From NCBI GenBank assembly GCA_025965815.1, contig JAOPWF010000409.1, positions 1-6,399 on the forward strand: 6,399 nt of DNA, read 5' to 3'. Made by a program: the position numbers and the translations under genes. This document shows, in pieces, positions 1 to 5,220 of the stretch. The stretch is from Mycobacterium sp. (lineage in GTDB: Bacteria; Actinomycetota; Actinomycetes; Mycobacteriales; Mycobacteriaceae). Position 1 is the stretch's first letter, and every line of letters begins with the position of its first letter. The notes beneath the pieces were generated by a model. That model did no database searches and was not told the origin of the DNA. It saw only the letters and a list, made by a program, of their open reading frames with translations.

Positions 1-295
1 CCGCCCCGTTGCTCCGCGGCGCGACGGGCTGGGCGTGGACGTCCTCGGCTACCACATCGTCGGTTGCTACATCCTCGGCCGCGTCCTCGTCCTCGTCCTC
101 GGCATCCTGGACATCGTGTTCGGAGACGACGGGAATTTCGCCGGTGAGTTCGGCGACCGTGACGGAGTCGCTGTTTCCCCGTCGACGCCTGCGCCTGCCA
201 CCGACCGGCGGTGACCCGATGGTTCCGTTCTTAGCGAGCAGCTCGGCCACCGAAATGGGCCGGGTGTTGCTGTGTGGGTCTTCTGATCCAGTCAT
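1..295 (-). CDS. Rv0497-like membrane protein, N-terminal part only
   Basis: The first 98 codons of a gene that continues past the left edge, read from an ATG whose four bases ATGA overlap the ppx1 stop. The fragment is hydrophilic and probably the cytoplasmic N-terminus. It holds [11 protein letters not shown] (residues 14-24), a run of six arginines (34-39), [11 protein letters not shown] (45-55) and a very acidic stretch [12 protein letters not shown] (64-75). This arrangement matches the start of M. tuberculosis Rv0497, a conserved protein directly downstream of ppx1 that carries transmembrane helices in its C-terminal part; that part is outside the window, so membrane location is inferred. 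The two (I/V)(S/T)VAEL motifs look like an internal repeat separated by the arginine block. The acidic segment is encoded by a short hexamer repeat. Molecular function is unknown. The overlap with ppx1 suggests translational coupling in one operon. Confidence 0.82.
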   Translation of the reverse strand, partial: MTGSEDPHSNTRPISVAELLAKNGTIGSPPVGGRRRRRRGNSDSVTVAELTGEIPVVSEHDVQDAEDEDEDAAEDVATDDVVAEDVHAQPVAPRSNGA

Positions 296-1323
296 CGTGT
301 ATTGCCTCTGGGCCTAGCTGTGCCTGATGTCGGCGGCAGCCCGCCTCCGGGCGGCCTTCCCGCATCCCGCACCGACGTCTCCACCAAGGCGGTTCCGTCG
401 GCCTCGCTGTCGAGTTTCCGCAAGATCAAACCTTCCCGCAATGCCCACGGGCAGATGTCCACAGTGTCTATCGCCAGCGCTCTCATGCTTGCCTCCGCCA
501 CCAGAGCTCCGGCCACAATCTGTGGCGCCCGCTCGGCGCTCACTCCTTCCAACTCTGCACGGTCAGCCGCGGTCATCCTAGAGATGAATGCGATCAACTG
601 CCGCAACCCGCTCGCTGTCAGTGTCCTCTTTACCCGAGGGCCCGCGCCGGAGGGCGCCGCACCGGTGAGTCGCGCCAGCGAGCGGAAGGTTTTCGACGTG
701 GCCACCGCCAGTTCCGGCTCACCCGGCTTGAGCATGGACGCGCTGGCGTCGGCCAGCTCGTTGGCCAGCCAGTCGCGCAGCATCGCCACCCGGCGCCGGC
801 CCGGCGGATCGTCCGGCAGCCACTCCCGGGTCAGCCGCCCCGCGCCGAGCGGCAGCGACAGCGCCACCTCGGGCTCTTCGTCGACGCCGTTCGACAACTC
901 AAGCGAGCCACCGCCGATGTCGATGTTGATGATCCGGCCCGCGCTCCAGCCGTACCACCGGCGTACCGCCAGGAAGGTCAGCCGGGACTCGTCGACACCG
1001 CTGAGCACCTGCAGCGCGACCCCGGTCTCGGCGAGCACCCTGGCCAGCACGTCCTCGGAGTTCGTGGCGTCGCGGACAGCTGAGGTGGCAAAGGCCATCA
1101 GCTCGGCACAGCCGGAGCTGGCGGCGATCTTGGCGAACTCGTCGATGTTGGCGATGAGCTTGTCGGCGCCTTTGCGGGTCAGCTTGCCGGAGCCGTCCAT
1201 TGTCTCGGCGAGACGCAGTGCCGCCTTGGTCGAGCTCATCGGGGTCGGGTGCCCACCGCGACGGGCGTCCACCACCAACAGGTGGACAGTATTGCTACCC
1301 ACGTCGAGCACGCCCAGTCGCAC
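292..1323 (-). CDS. ppx1: Exopolyphosphatase Ppx1 (Ppx/GppA family)
   Basis: A cytoplasmic phosphatase of the Ppx/GppA family in the ASKHA (actin/sugar kinase/Hsp70) fold, closely resembling M. tuberculosis Rv0496, which releases phosphate from the ends of polyphosphate chains. From the GTG start it has 343 residues. Visible motifs are the phosphate-1 loop [11 protein letters not shown] (6-16), [12 protein letters not shown] (78-89), GVDESR with the likely catalytic Glu112 (109-114), the phosphate-2 loop [11 protein letters not shown] (133-143), [14 protein letters not shown] (209-222) and [14 protein letters not shown] (292-305). It is a single-module short form, without the C-terminal HD-like domain of E. 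coli Ppx. The last 35 or so residues are Pro/Gly/Arg-rich and probably disordered. An in-frame TTG at 1332 would add three residues; GTG at 1323 is preferred because it gives the family N-terminus (M)[11 protein letters not shown] and has AGG nine bases upstream. The stop overlaps the next gene. Its place near senX3-regX3 suits a phosphate-linked role; activity on ppGpp precursors is less likely. Confidence 0.93.
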   Translation of the reverse strand: MRLGVLDVGSNTVHLLVVDARRGGHPTPMSSTKAALRLAETMDGSGKLTRKGADKLIANIDEFAKIAASSGCAELMAFATSAVRDATNSEDVLARVLAETGVALQVLSGVDESRLTFLAVRRWYGWSAGRIINIDIGGGSLELSNGVDEEPEVALSLPLGAGRLTREWLPDDPPGRRRVAMLRDWLANELADASASMLKPGEPELAVATSKTFRSLARLTGAAPSGAGPRVKRTLTASGLRQLIAFISRMTAADRAELEGVSAERAPQIVAGALVAEASMRALAIDTVDICPWALREGLILRKLDSEADGTALVETSVRDAGRPPGGGLPPTSGTARPRGNTR

Positions 1324-1342
1324 GAAACCCAACCTAGTGGGT

Positions 1343-1351
1343 CTACCGTAG
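1343..1351. promoter_or_regulatory. Shared divergent -10 region of ppx1 and the Rv0495c-like gene
   Basis: Only 34 bases separate the two divergent start codons. Their centre is the near-perfect palindrome CTAC-c-GTAG. On the plus strand it contains TACCGT (1344-1349), a TAnnnT -10 box eight bases before the GTG at 1358. On the minus strand it contains TACGGT (1350-1345), placing a start site a few bases to roughly 15 bases before the TTG/GTG of ppx1. No Shine-Dalgarno precedes the plus-strand GTG, so that transcript is probably leaderless. Flanking GGGT and ACCC extend the symmetry imperfectly. The two -10 boxes occupy almost the same bases, so the polymerases should compete. The boxes are seen in the sequence; promoter activity is inferred. 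Confidence 0.5.
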
Positions 1352-1357
1352 AAACCC

Positions 1358-2143
1358 GTGACAGCATCGCCTCCGACCCAGCCGGGCGAGGTCGAACCGG
1401 ACTTCCCCCGGGAGTGGGTGGAGTTCTACGACCCGGACAATGCCGAGCATCTGATAGCCGCCGATCTGACCTGGCTGCTGTCGAAATGGACGTGCGTCTT
1501 CGGCACCCCCGCCTGCCAGGGGACCGTGGCCGGGCGACCCGACGACGGGTGTTGCTCGCACGGTGCGTTCCTGTCCGACGACGACGACCGGGCCCGGCTC
1601 GATGACGCCGTCTCACAGCTGACGGACGAGGACTGGCAGTTCCGGGACAAGGGCCTTGGCCGCAAGGGCTACCTGGAAACCGACGAATACGAGAACGAGC
1701 CGGCGTTGCGCACCCGCAAGTACAAGGGTGCGTGCATCTTTCTGAACCGACCGGGATTCCCAGCCGGTATCGGGTGCGCGCTGCACACCAAGGCCCTGAA
1801 GTTGGGCCGCGAGCCGCTGACCATGAAGCCGGACGTGTGCTGGCAGTTGCCGATCCGGCGCAGCCAGGAATGGGTGACCCGGCCCGACGGCTCGGAGATC
1901 CTCAAGACCACCATCACCGAGTACGACCGGCGGGGCTGGGGTGAGGGCGGAGCGGACCTGCACTGGTACTGCACCGGTGACCCGGCCGCGCATGTCGGCA
2001 AAAAAGCGGTCTGGGAGTCCTACGCGCCCGAGCTTACCGAACTGCTGGGTGCGAAGGCGTACGCCGAGCTGGCGGCGATGTGCCAGCGGCGCAGCGGTTT
2101 AGGCCTGATCGCGGTGCATCCGGCCACCCGGGCCGCCAAGTGA
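1358..2143 (+). CDS. Rv0495c-like cysteine-cluster protein (YkgJ/DUF3109-type)
   Basis: A 261-residue soluble protein with nine cysteines and no signal peptide or membrane segment. The spacing resembles the YkgJ/DUF3109 group, thought to bind zinc or an iron-sulfur cluster: C46 and C53 (CVFGTPAC), the C65-C66 pair in GCCSHG, C126 (GACIFL), C140 (GIGCALH) and C161 ([12 protein letters not shown]), with C205 and C242 further on. The GCALH and KPxxCWxxPI segments are the best family signals. Cluster type and biochemical role are unknown. Its position divergent from ppx1 is the same as Rv0495c beside Rv0496 in M. tuberculosis, which supports orthology. The GTG start is chosen because the protein begins there right after a TACCGT -10 box with no ribosome binding site, as in leaderless mycobacterial genes. 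Its TGA overlaps the start of the YciI-like gene, so the two are likely cotranslated. Confidence 0.85.
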   Translation: MTASPPTQPGEVEPDFPREWVEFYDPDNAEHLIAADLTWLLSKWTCVFGTPACQGTVAGRPDDGCCSHGAFLSDDDDRARLDDAVSQLTDEDWQFRDKGLGRKGYLETDEYENEPALRTRKYKGACIFLNRPGFPAGIGCALHTKALKLGREPLTMKPDVCWQLPIRRSQEWVTRPDGSEILKTTITEYDRRGWGEGGADLHWYCTGDPAAHVGKKAVWESYAPELTELLGAKAYAELAAMCQRRSGLGLIAVHPATRAAK

Positions 2144-2439
2144 GCGAGACGCTGTTCCTGTTCCGGCTGATACCTCCGCGGGCGGATTTTGCCCAGACCA
2201 TGACGCCGGTCGAACAGAGCGCGATGGCCCAGCACCAGGCCTATTGGCAGAATCTGCTCTACAACGGGCAGGTGGTGGTCTACGGCCCGGTCGCCGACCC
2301 AGAGGGGGTCTGGGGTATGGGTGTGCTGCGCGCCGCCAGCCGTGCCCGCGTCCTCGAGCTGGGTGAGAACGATCCGTCAGTTGTCGCCGGTGTCAACACT
2401 TTTGAGGTGTTCGAGATCATGGGCGGGTTGACCGGGTAG
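2140..2439 (+). CDS. YciI-like (YCII-related) small protein
   Basis: A 99-residue protein starting [17 protein letters not shown]. It has the ferredoxin-like YCII outline: an N-terminal beta strand (5-11), a helix with H32 in [11 protein letters not shown] (30-40), then [21 protein letters not shown] (43-63), an alanine/arginine-rich helix, and [17 protein letters not shown] (77-93). H32 and D78 sit where the family's conserved His and Asp lie. YCII domains are small dimeric proteins, mostly of unknown activity; a few act as dehalogenase-like or chlorohydrolase-like enzymes. The start is the GTG in GTGA, which overlaps the upstream TGA. A longer in-frame reading from 2080 would run through the end of the upstream gene and lacks family similarity, so it was not used. 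The overlap implies a shared transcript and perhaps a shared pathway with the cysteine-cluster protein; the substrate is unknown. Confidence 0.85.
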   Translation: MSETLFLFRLIPPRADFAQTMTPVEQSAMAQHQAYWQNLLYNGQVVVYGPVADPEGVWGMGVLRAASRARVLELGENDPSVVAGVNTFEVFEIMGGLTG

Positions 2440-2498
2440 TCGTTGGAAGCTGACCCTGGCCATTTGGTTCGTCACGGCACCAGGCTCGCTAAGCGCAA

Positions 2499-2504
2499 TA
2501 AATT
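2499..2504 (+). promoter_or_regulatory. Possible -10 box in the 2440-2636 intergenic stretch
   Basis: TAAATT fits the mycobacterial TAnnnT -10 and is the most AT-rich spot in this otherwise GC-rich gap before the MBL-fold gene. It would give a leader of about 125 bases that contains the hairpin at 2518-2551. I found no convincing -35 at the right distance. Weak call; the gene could equally be read through from the upstream operon. Confidence 0.25.
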
Positions 2505-2517
2505 GCCGCCGTTCTGG

Positions 2518-2551
2518 GCCGCCCGGGGCCTTGTCCGCCGGGCCTGGCGGC
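2518..2551 (+). terminator. GC-rich hairpin after the YciI-like gene
   Basis: Inverted arms GCCGCCCGGGGCC (2518-2530) and GGCCTGGCGGC (2541-2551) enclose a ten-base loop. Six outer pairs (GCCGCC with GGCGGC) and an inner GGCC pairing are separated by a small bulge. No T-run follows, so it is not a classical intrinsic terminator, though U-less hairpins have been proposed as terminators in mycobacteria. It lies about 80 bases after the YciI-like stop and about 85 before the MBL-fold start. It could instead be a leader structure, or a chance product of the high GC. Confidence 0.3.
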
Positions 2552-2623
2552 GTGAACCATGGGGTCATGTGTGACGGCACCGGCACGCCCACCGAGGTAA
2601 CCGCGTCCACCCCCCCGCCCGGC

Positions 2624-2629
2624 GGAAGG
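2624..2629 (+). promoter_or_regulatory. Ribosome binding site of the MBL-fold gene
   Basis: GGAAGG lies seven bases before the GTG at 2637. It fixes that GTG as the start in preference to downstream in-frame candidates, and it shows that this gene, unlike its neighbours at 1358 and 3718, is translated from a leadered message. Confidence 0.7.
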
Positions 2630-2636
2630 TACGGCG

Positions 2637-3623
2637 GTGGACCCCATCGCCCTGGAACCGGTCGACGAGGTCGTCATCACGACGCTGATGGACAACAGCT
2701 ACGACGCCCTGATGGGCGACACCGGCCCCGCCCACCGCACACCGTTCTCCGGGGTGGTCCCAGCCCCACAGTTCGTTGAGGGCCGCACGTTCCCCGGGCT
2801 GATCGCCGAGCACGGTTTCTCCGCGCTGGTGACCATCCGAGGCGGTGCCGCCTCGCACACCGTGCTGTTCGACACCGGGGTGTCCCCGGACGGGATGGCG
2901 ACCAACTTCGAGCGACTCGGCCTGGACGCGGCCGCGATCGAGGTCGTTGTGCTCAGCCACGGCCATGTCGATCACGATGGTGGCTTTCCCGGGCTGGCCC
3001 GGTTGCGACGCCGCAGCGGGCTGCCGCTCACCGTGCACCCGCTGGTCTGGACCAAGCGCCGCTTCGCAGTGCCCGGCCAGCCGCCGTGGGAGCTGCCGAC
3101 TCTGAGCCGTTCGGCCCTGGAGGCCGAGGGGCTCGAAGTCATCGAGCGGCGGCAGCCCGCACTGCTGCTGGACGGCTCAGTCCTCATCACCGGGGAGGTC
3201 GACCGCACCACCGAGTTCGAGCAGGGCCTGCCCCACCACGAGGCCTGGCGCGACGGCCGGTGGGAGCCCGATCCGCTGATCCTCGACGAGCAGGCGCTGG
3301 TGGTCCACGTCCGCGGCCGCGGACTCGTCGTACTCACCGGGTGCGGGCATGCCGGCGCGGTGAACATCGCCCGGCACGCGATGCGGCTCACCGGTGTGGA
3401 CAAACTGCACGCCATGCTCGGCGGTTTCCACCTCACCGGACCGACCTTCGAGCCGATCATCGAACCCACCGTGGCGGCGTTCGCCGACATGGCTCCCGAC
3501 GTGCTGGTGCCGGCGCACTGCACGGGCTGGAAGGCGCAGCACCGGCTTGCCGCGACGCTGCCCGAAGCCTTCGTACCGAACGCGGTGGGCACGTCATTCA
3601 CGCTGGCCGGTTCCACGGCCTGA
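2637..3623 (+). CDS. MBL-fold metallohydrolase, dihydropterin-synthase-like group
   Basis: A 328-residue soluble metallo-beta-lactamase-fold protein. The metal site is complete: SHGHVDHDGG (107-116) supplies H108, H110, D112 and H113; GCGHAG (235-240) supplies H238; GGFHLTG (262-268) supplies H265; PAHCTGWKA (292-300) supplies H294. The order LTGCGHAGAVN, LGGFHLTG, PAHCTGWK is typical of the subgroup annotated after the archaeal 7,8-dihydropterin-6-methyl-4-(ribofuranosyl)aminobenzene-phosphate synthase. In bacteria the true substrate of this subgroup is generally unknown, so the methanopterin name should not be taken literally. FDTGVSPDGMATNFERLGLD (78-97) is the usual segment before the HxHxDH motif. 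It has no signal peptide and no RNA-processing beta-CASP insert. It is preceded by its own ribosome binding site after a 197-base gap, so it may be transcribed separately from the upstream pair. Confidence 0.85.
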   Translation: MDPIALEPVDEVVITTLMDNSYDALMGDTGPAHRTPFSGVVPAPQFVEGRTFPGLIAEHGFSALVTIRGGAASHTVLFDTGVSPDGMATNFERLGLDAAAIEVVVLSHGHVDHDGGFPGLARLRRRSGLPLTVHPLVWTKRRFAVPGQPPWELPTLSRSALEAEGLEVIERRQPALLLDGSVLITGEVDRTTEFEQGLPHHEAWRDGRWEPDPLILDEQALVVHVRGRGLVVLTGCGHAGAVNIARHAMRLTGVDKLHAMLGGFHLTGPTFEPIIEPTVAAFADMAPDVLVPAHCTGWKAQHRLAATLPEAFVPNAVGTSFTLAGSTA

Positions 3624-3636
3624 GACTCCCCTCCCG

Positions 3637-3665
3637 TCTATTCACAGATCGATTTCTATCCACAG
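3637..3665 (+). repeat. Tandem DnaA-box-like direct repeats upstream of the HNH gene
   Basis: TCTATTCACAG (3637-3647) and TCTATCCACAG (3655-3665) are direct repeats differing at one base, 18 bases apart start to start, with the palindrome ATCGAT (3648-3653) between them. CTATCCACA differs at one position from the E. coli DnaA box TTATCCACA, and at two from the mycobacterial form TTGTCCACA. They lie about 50-80 bases before the inferred transcription start of the HNH gene, a usual place for an upstream regulator site. The repeat is directly visible; the binding protein is unknown. Confidence 0.5.
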
Positions 3666-3687
3666 CCCGGTTGCCGGTCGGCTCGCT

Positions 3688-3710
3688 GCGACGGTGGGGC
3701 CCGGTAAATT
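3688..3710 (+). promoter_or_regulatory. Leaderless promoter of the HNH gene, possibly damage-responsive
   Basis: TAAATT (3705-3710) is a TAnnnT -10 box seven bases before the ATG at 3718. No Shine-Dalgarno is present, so the transcript should start at or next to the ATG. Exactly eight bases before the -10 is GCGACGGTG (3688-3696), which matches six of nine positions of TTGTCRGTG, the upstream element of the RecA-independent (PafBC-type) DNA-damage promoter of mycobacteria, TTGTCRGTG-N8-TAnnnT. The -10 and leaderless reading are fairly firm; the PafBC link is weak because the TTGT end is poorly matched. Confidence 0.5.
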
Positions 3711-3725
3711 CGCTCATATGTTCCA
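3710..3725 (+). promoter_or_regulatory. Degenerate LexA (SOS) box spanning the HNH start codon
   Basis: TCGCTC-ATAT-GTTCCA aligns with the mycobacterial SOS box TCGAAC-N4-GTTCGA with the right four-base spacer and nine of twelve defined bases. The right half-site is nearly intact (GTTC plus A); the left half has lost the AA. It covers the -10/start region of the leaderless message, where a bound repressor would block transcription. From memory, some 13E12-family genes belong to the LexA regulon of M. tuberculosis. Binding here is inferred and may have been lost. Confidence 0.35.
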
Positions 3726-5220
3726 AGATCTGGTGACGGCGGCCACCGCAGCCGCGCGTGCCGACGGGATCATCGCCTGGGCGCGTGTCGAGAACGCGGC
3801 GTGCGCGAACCGGTTGGCGGCGACCGCCGACCTGATCGAGCGCCGGATGGCGGCCGACGGTTCGGCTGAGCGCGAGCAGTGGCGCCTGGACAACTGGGAG
3901 GCGATCGCCGCCGAAGTCGCGGCGGCACAGACCATCACGCTCGGTACGGCGTCGAATCAGATGGTCCATGCGCTGGCGCTGCGAGACCAATTGCCGCGGG
4001 TCGCCGGGGTGTTCGCCGCAGGCGCGGTCACGTATCGGTTGATCATGGCGATCGTCGCTCGGACGATGCTGATCAAGGATCCCGACGCGATGGCCAAGGT
4101 CGACACCGAACTCGCGGCTCACATCATCGGCTGGGAAGCGCTGTCGGCGATGAAGACCGAGCAGGCCATCGACTACTGGGTGAACCGCTATGACCCGGGA
4201 GCGTTGCGCCGTACCGAAGTCAAGGCACGAAGCCGCCACGTCGATGTTTCACCACCCGACGGCACGGGCGTTACCCCGATCTGGGCCATGCTGTTCGACC
4301 ACGACGCCGCTGTCCTCGACCGGCGCCTGGATGCGATGGCCCGCGCGGTGTGCTCCGACGACACGCGGACTCTGGATCAACGCCGAGCCGATGCGTTGGG
4401 CGCCCTCGCCGCCGGCCAGCAGCGGCTGGCATGCCTGTGCGGCGGCCCGCACTGCCCCGTCGCCGACAGCGGGCCGCATCCGAGCGTGGTGATTCACGTT
4501 CTCGCTGAAGCCGAGACACTCTCCACTGCAACCGATGTCGAGCTCAACGGTGCCGACCACGAGCGCATGACCGCGGCGCAGCTACGCGAGACGCCCCTAT
4601 TGCAGGCCTTGGCACCGCCGGCCGGCAAGGGGCCACTGCAGGTGAAGCCCGGCTTCGTGGTCGGCCGTGGAGTTCTGCCCGCTCCGGTCGTAGCGATGAT
4701 GGCCCGGCAGGCGACCATCCGGCCGATGGTCCACCCCGGCAACGCACCGCCGGAACCGCGCTACCGGCCGTCGGCCACGCTGGAGGCCTTCATCCGCTGC
4801 CGCGACCTGACCTGCCGTTTTCCGGGTTGCGACCAGCCCGCCCACCACTGCGACATCGACCACACGGTGCCGTACCCGTTCGGATCGACGCACGCCTCAA
4901 ACCTCAAATGCCTCTGCCGCAAACACCACCTGCTCAAGACTTTCTGGTCCGGCGTGGATGGCTGGCGCGACCGCCAAATGCCCGACGGCGCGGTCATCTG
5001 GACCGCCCCGGGTGGGCGGACCTATACCACCCGGCCCGGCAGCAGGCTGCTGTTCCCGACGTTGACCGAGCCCACCGCGCCGGTGTCCGAACATGCCGCC
5101 GGACCCGAGGGGAACCGGGGGCTGATGATGCCGCGACGCAAGCGGACCCGCGCGCAGGACCGCCAACAGCGAATTGACGCGGAACGTACGCTCAACAGCG
5201 ACGAACCGCCGCCTTTCTAG
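3718..5220 (+). CDS. DUF222/HNH endonuclease-domain protein (13E12 repeat family)
   Basis: A 500-residue intact member of the 13E12 repeat family. The DUF222 region fills roughly residues 1-330 and includes the cysteine motif CLCGGPHCP (C239, C241, C246). The HNH nuclease domain follows (about 360-412): zinc-type cysteines C366 and C371 in CRFPGC, the catalytic pair D381-H382 in CDIDHTVPYPFG, N395 in ASNLKCLCR, then C400 and H403-H404 in RKHHLLKT. The C-terminus is basic (PRRKRTRAQDR, from 472) and may bind nucleic acid. All key HNH residues are present, so a metal-dependent DNA nuclease is plausible, but the physiological role of this family is not established. Start: the ATG at 3718 lies seven bases after a TAAATT box without a ribosome binding site; an in-frame GTG at 3694 also lacks one. 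Its TAG overlaps that of the convergent regX3. The family is multi-copy in mycobacteria, and the gene may be an acquired insertion between regX3 and the Rv0495c-like group. Confidence 0.88.
   Translation: MFQDLVTAATAAARADGIIAWARVENAACANRLAATADLIERRMAADGSAEREQWRLDNWEAIAAEVAAAQTITLGTASNQMVHALALRDQLPRVAGVFAAGAVTYRLIMAIVARTMLIKDPDAMAKVDTELAAHIIGWEALSAMKTEQAIDYWVNRYDPGALRRTEVKARSRHVDVSPPDGTGVTPIWAMLFDHDAAVLDRRLDAMARAVCSDDTRTLDQRRADALGALAAGQQRLACLCGGPHCPVADSGPHPSVVIHVLAEAETLSTATDVELNGADHERMTAAQLRETPLLQALAPPAGKGPLQVKPGFVVGRGVLPAPVVAMMARQATIRPMVHPGNAPPEPRYRPSATLEAFIRCRDLTCRFPGCDQPAHHCDIDHTVPYPFGSTHASNLKCLCRKHHLLKTFWSGVDGWRDRQMPDGAVIWTAPGGRTYTTRPGSRLLFPTLTEPTAPVSEHAAGPEGNRGLMMPRRKRTRAQDRQQRIDAERTLNSDEPPPF

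Noticed and set aside
302..1351. Long plus-strand open frame of 349 codons opposite ppx1
   Set aside because: It mirrors a clearly recognised gene, is Ser/Ala/Pro/Arg-rich with no family motifs, and is the expected GC-rich antisense shadow.
2080..2139. Longer start for the YciI-like protein
   Set aside because: These codons lie inside the cysteine-cluster gene and have no YCII similarity; the GTGA overlap gives the natural start.
2440..2636. Small gene or riboswitch in the 197-base gap
   Set aside because: Short frames here lack ribosome sites and recognisable products, and no conserved riboswitch core was seen; only the -10-like box, the hairpin and the ribosome site near 2624 are noted.
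2972..3616. Minus-strand open frame of 214 codons opposite the MBL-fold gene
   Set aside because: Low-complexity composition and no recognisable domain; the plus strand carries a complete metal site in the true frame.
3637..3665. Replication origin suggested by the DnaA-like boxes
   Set aside because: Only two imperfect boxes, no AT-rich unwinding region and no dnaA, dnaN or gyrase genes nearby.
3394..3717. Upstream extension of the HNH reading frame by 108 codons
   Set aside because: It re-reads the end of the MBL-fold gene out of frame and crosses the intergenic promoter; the ATG at 3718 has a leaderless promoter and starts the DUF222 similarity.
3624..5220. Insertion sequence or phage attachment site around the 13E12-type gene
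   Set aside because: No terminal inverted repeats, target-site duplication, transposase or integrase is visible; the 13E12 link alone does not make it a mobile element.
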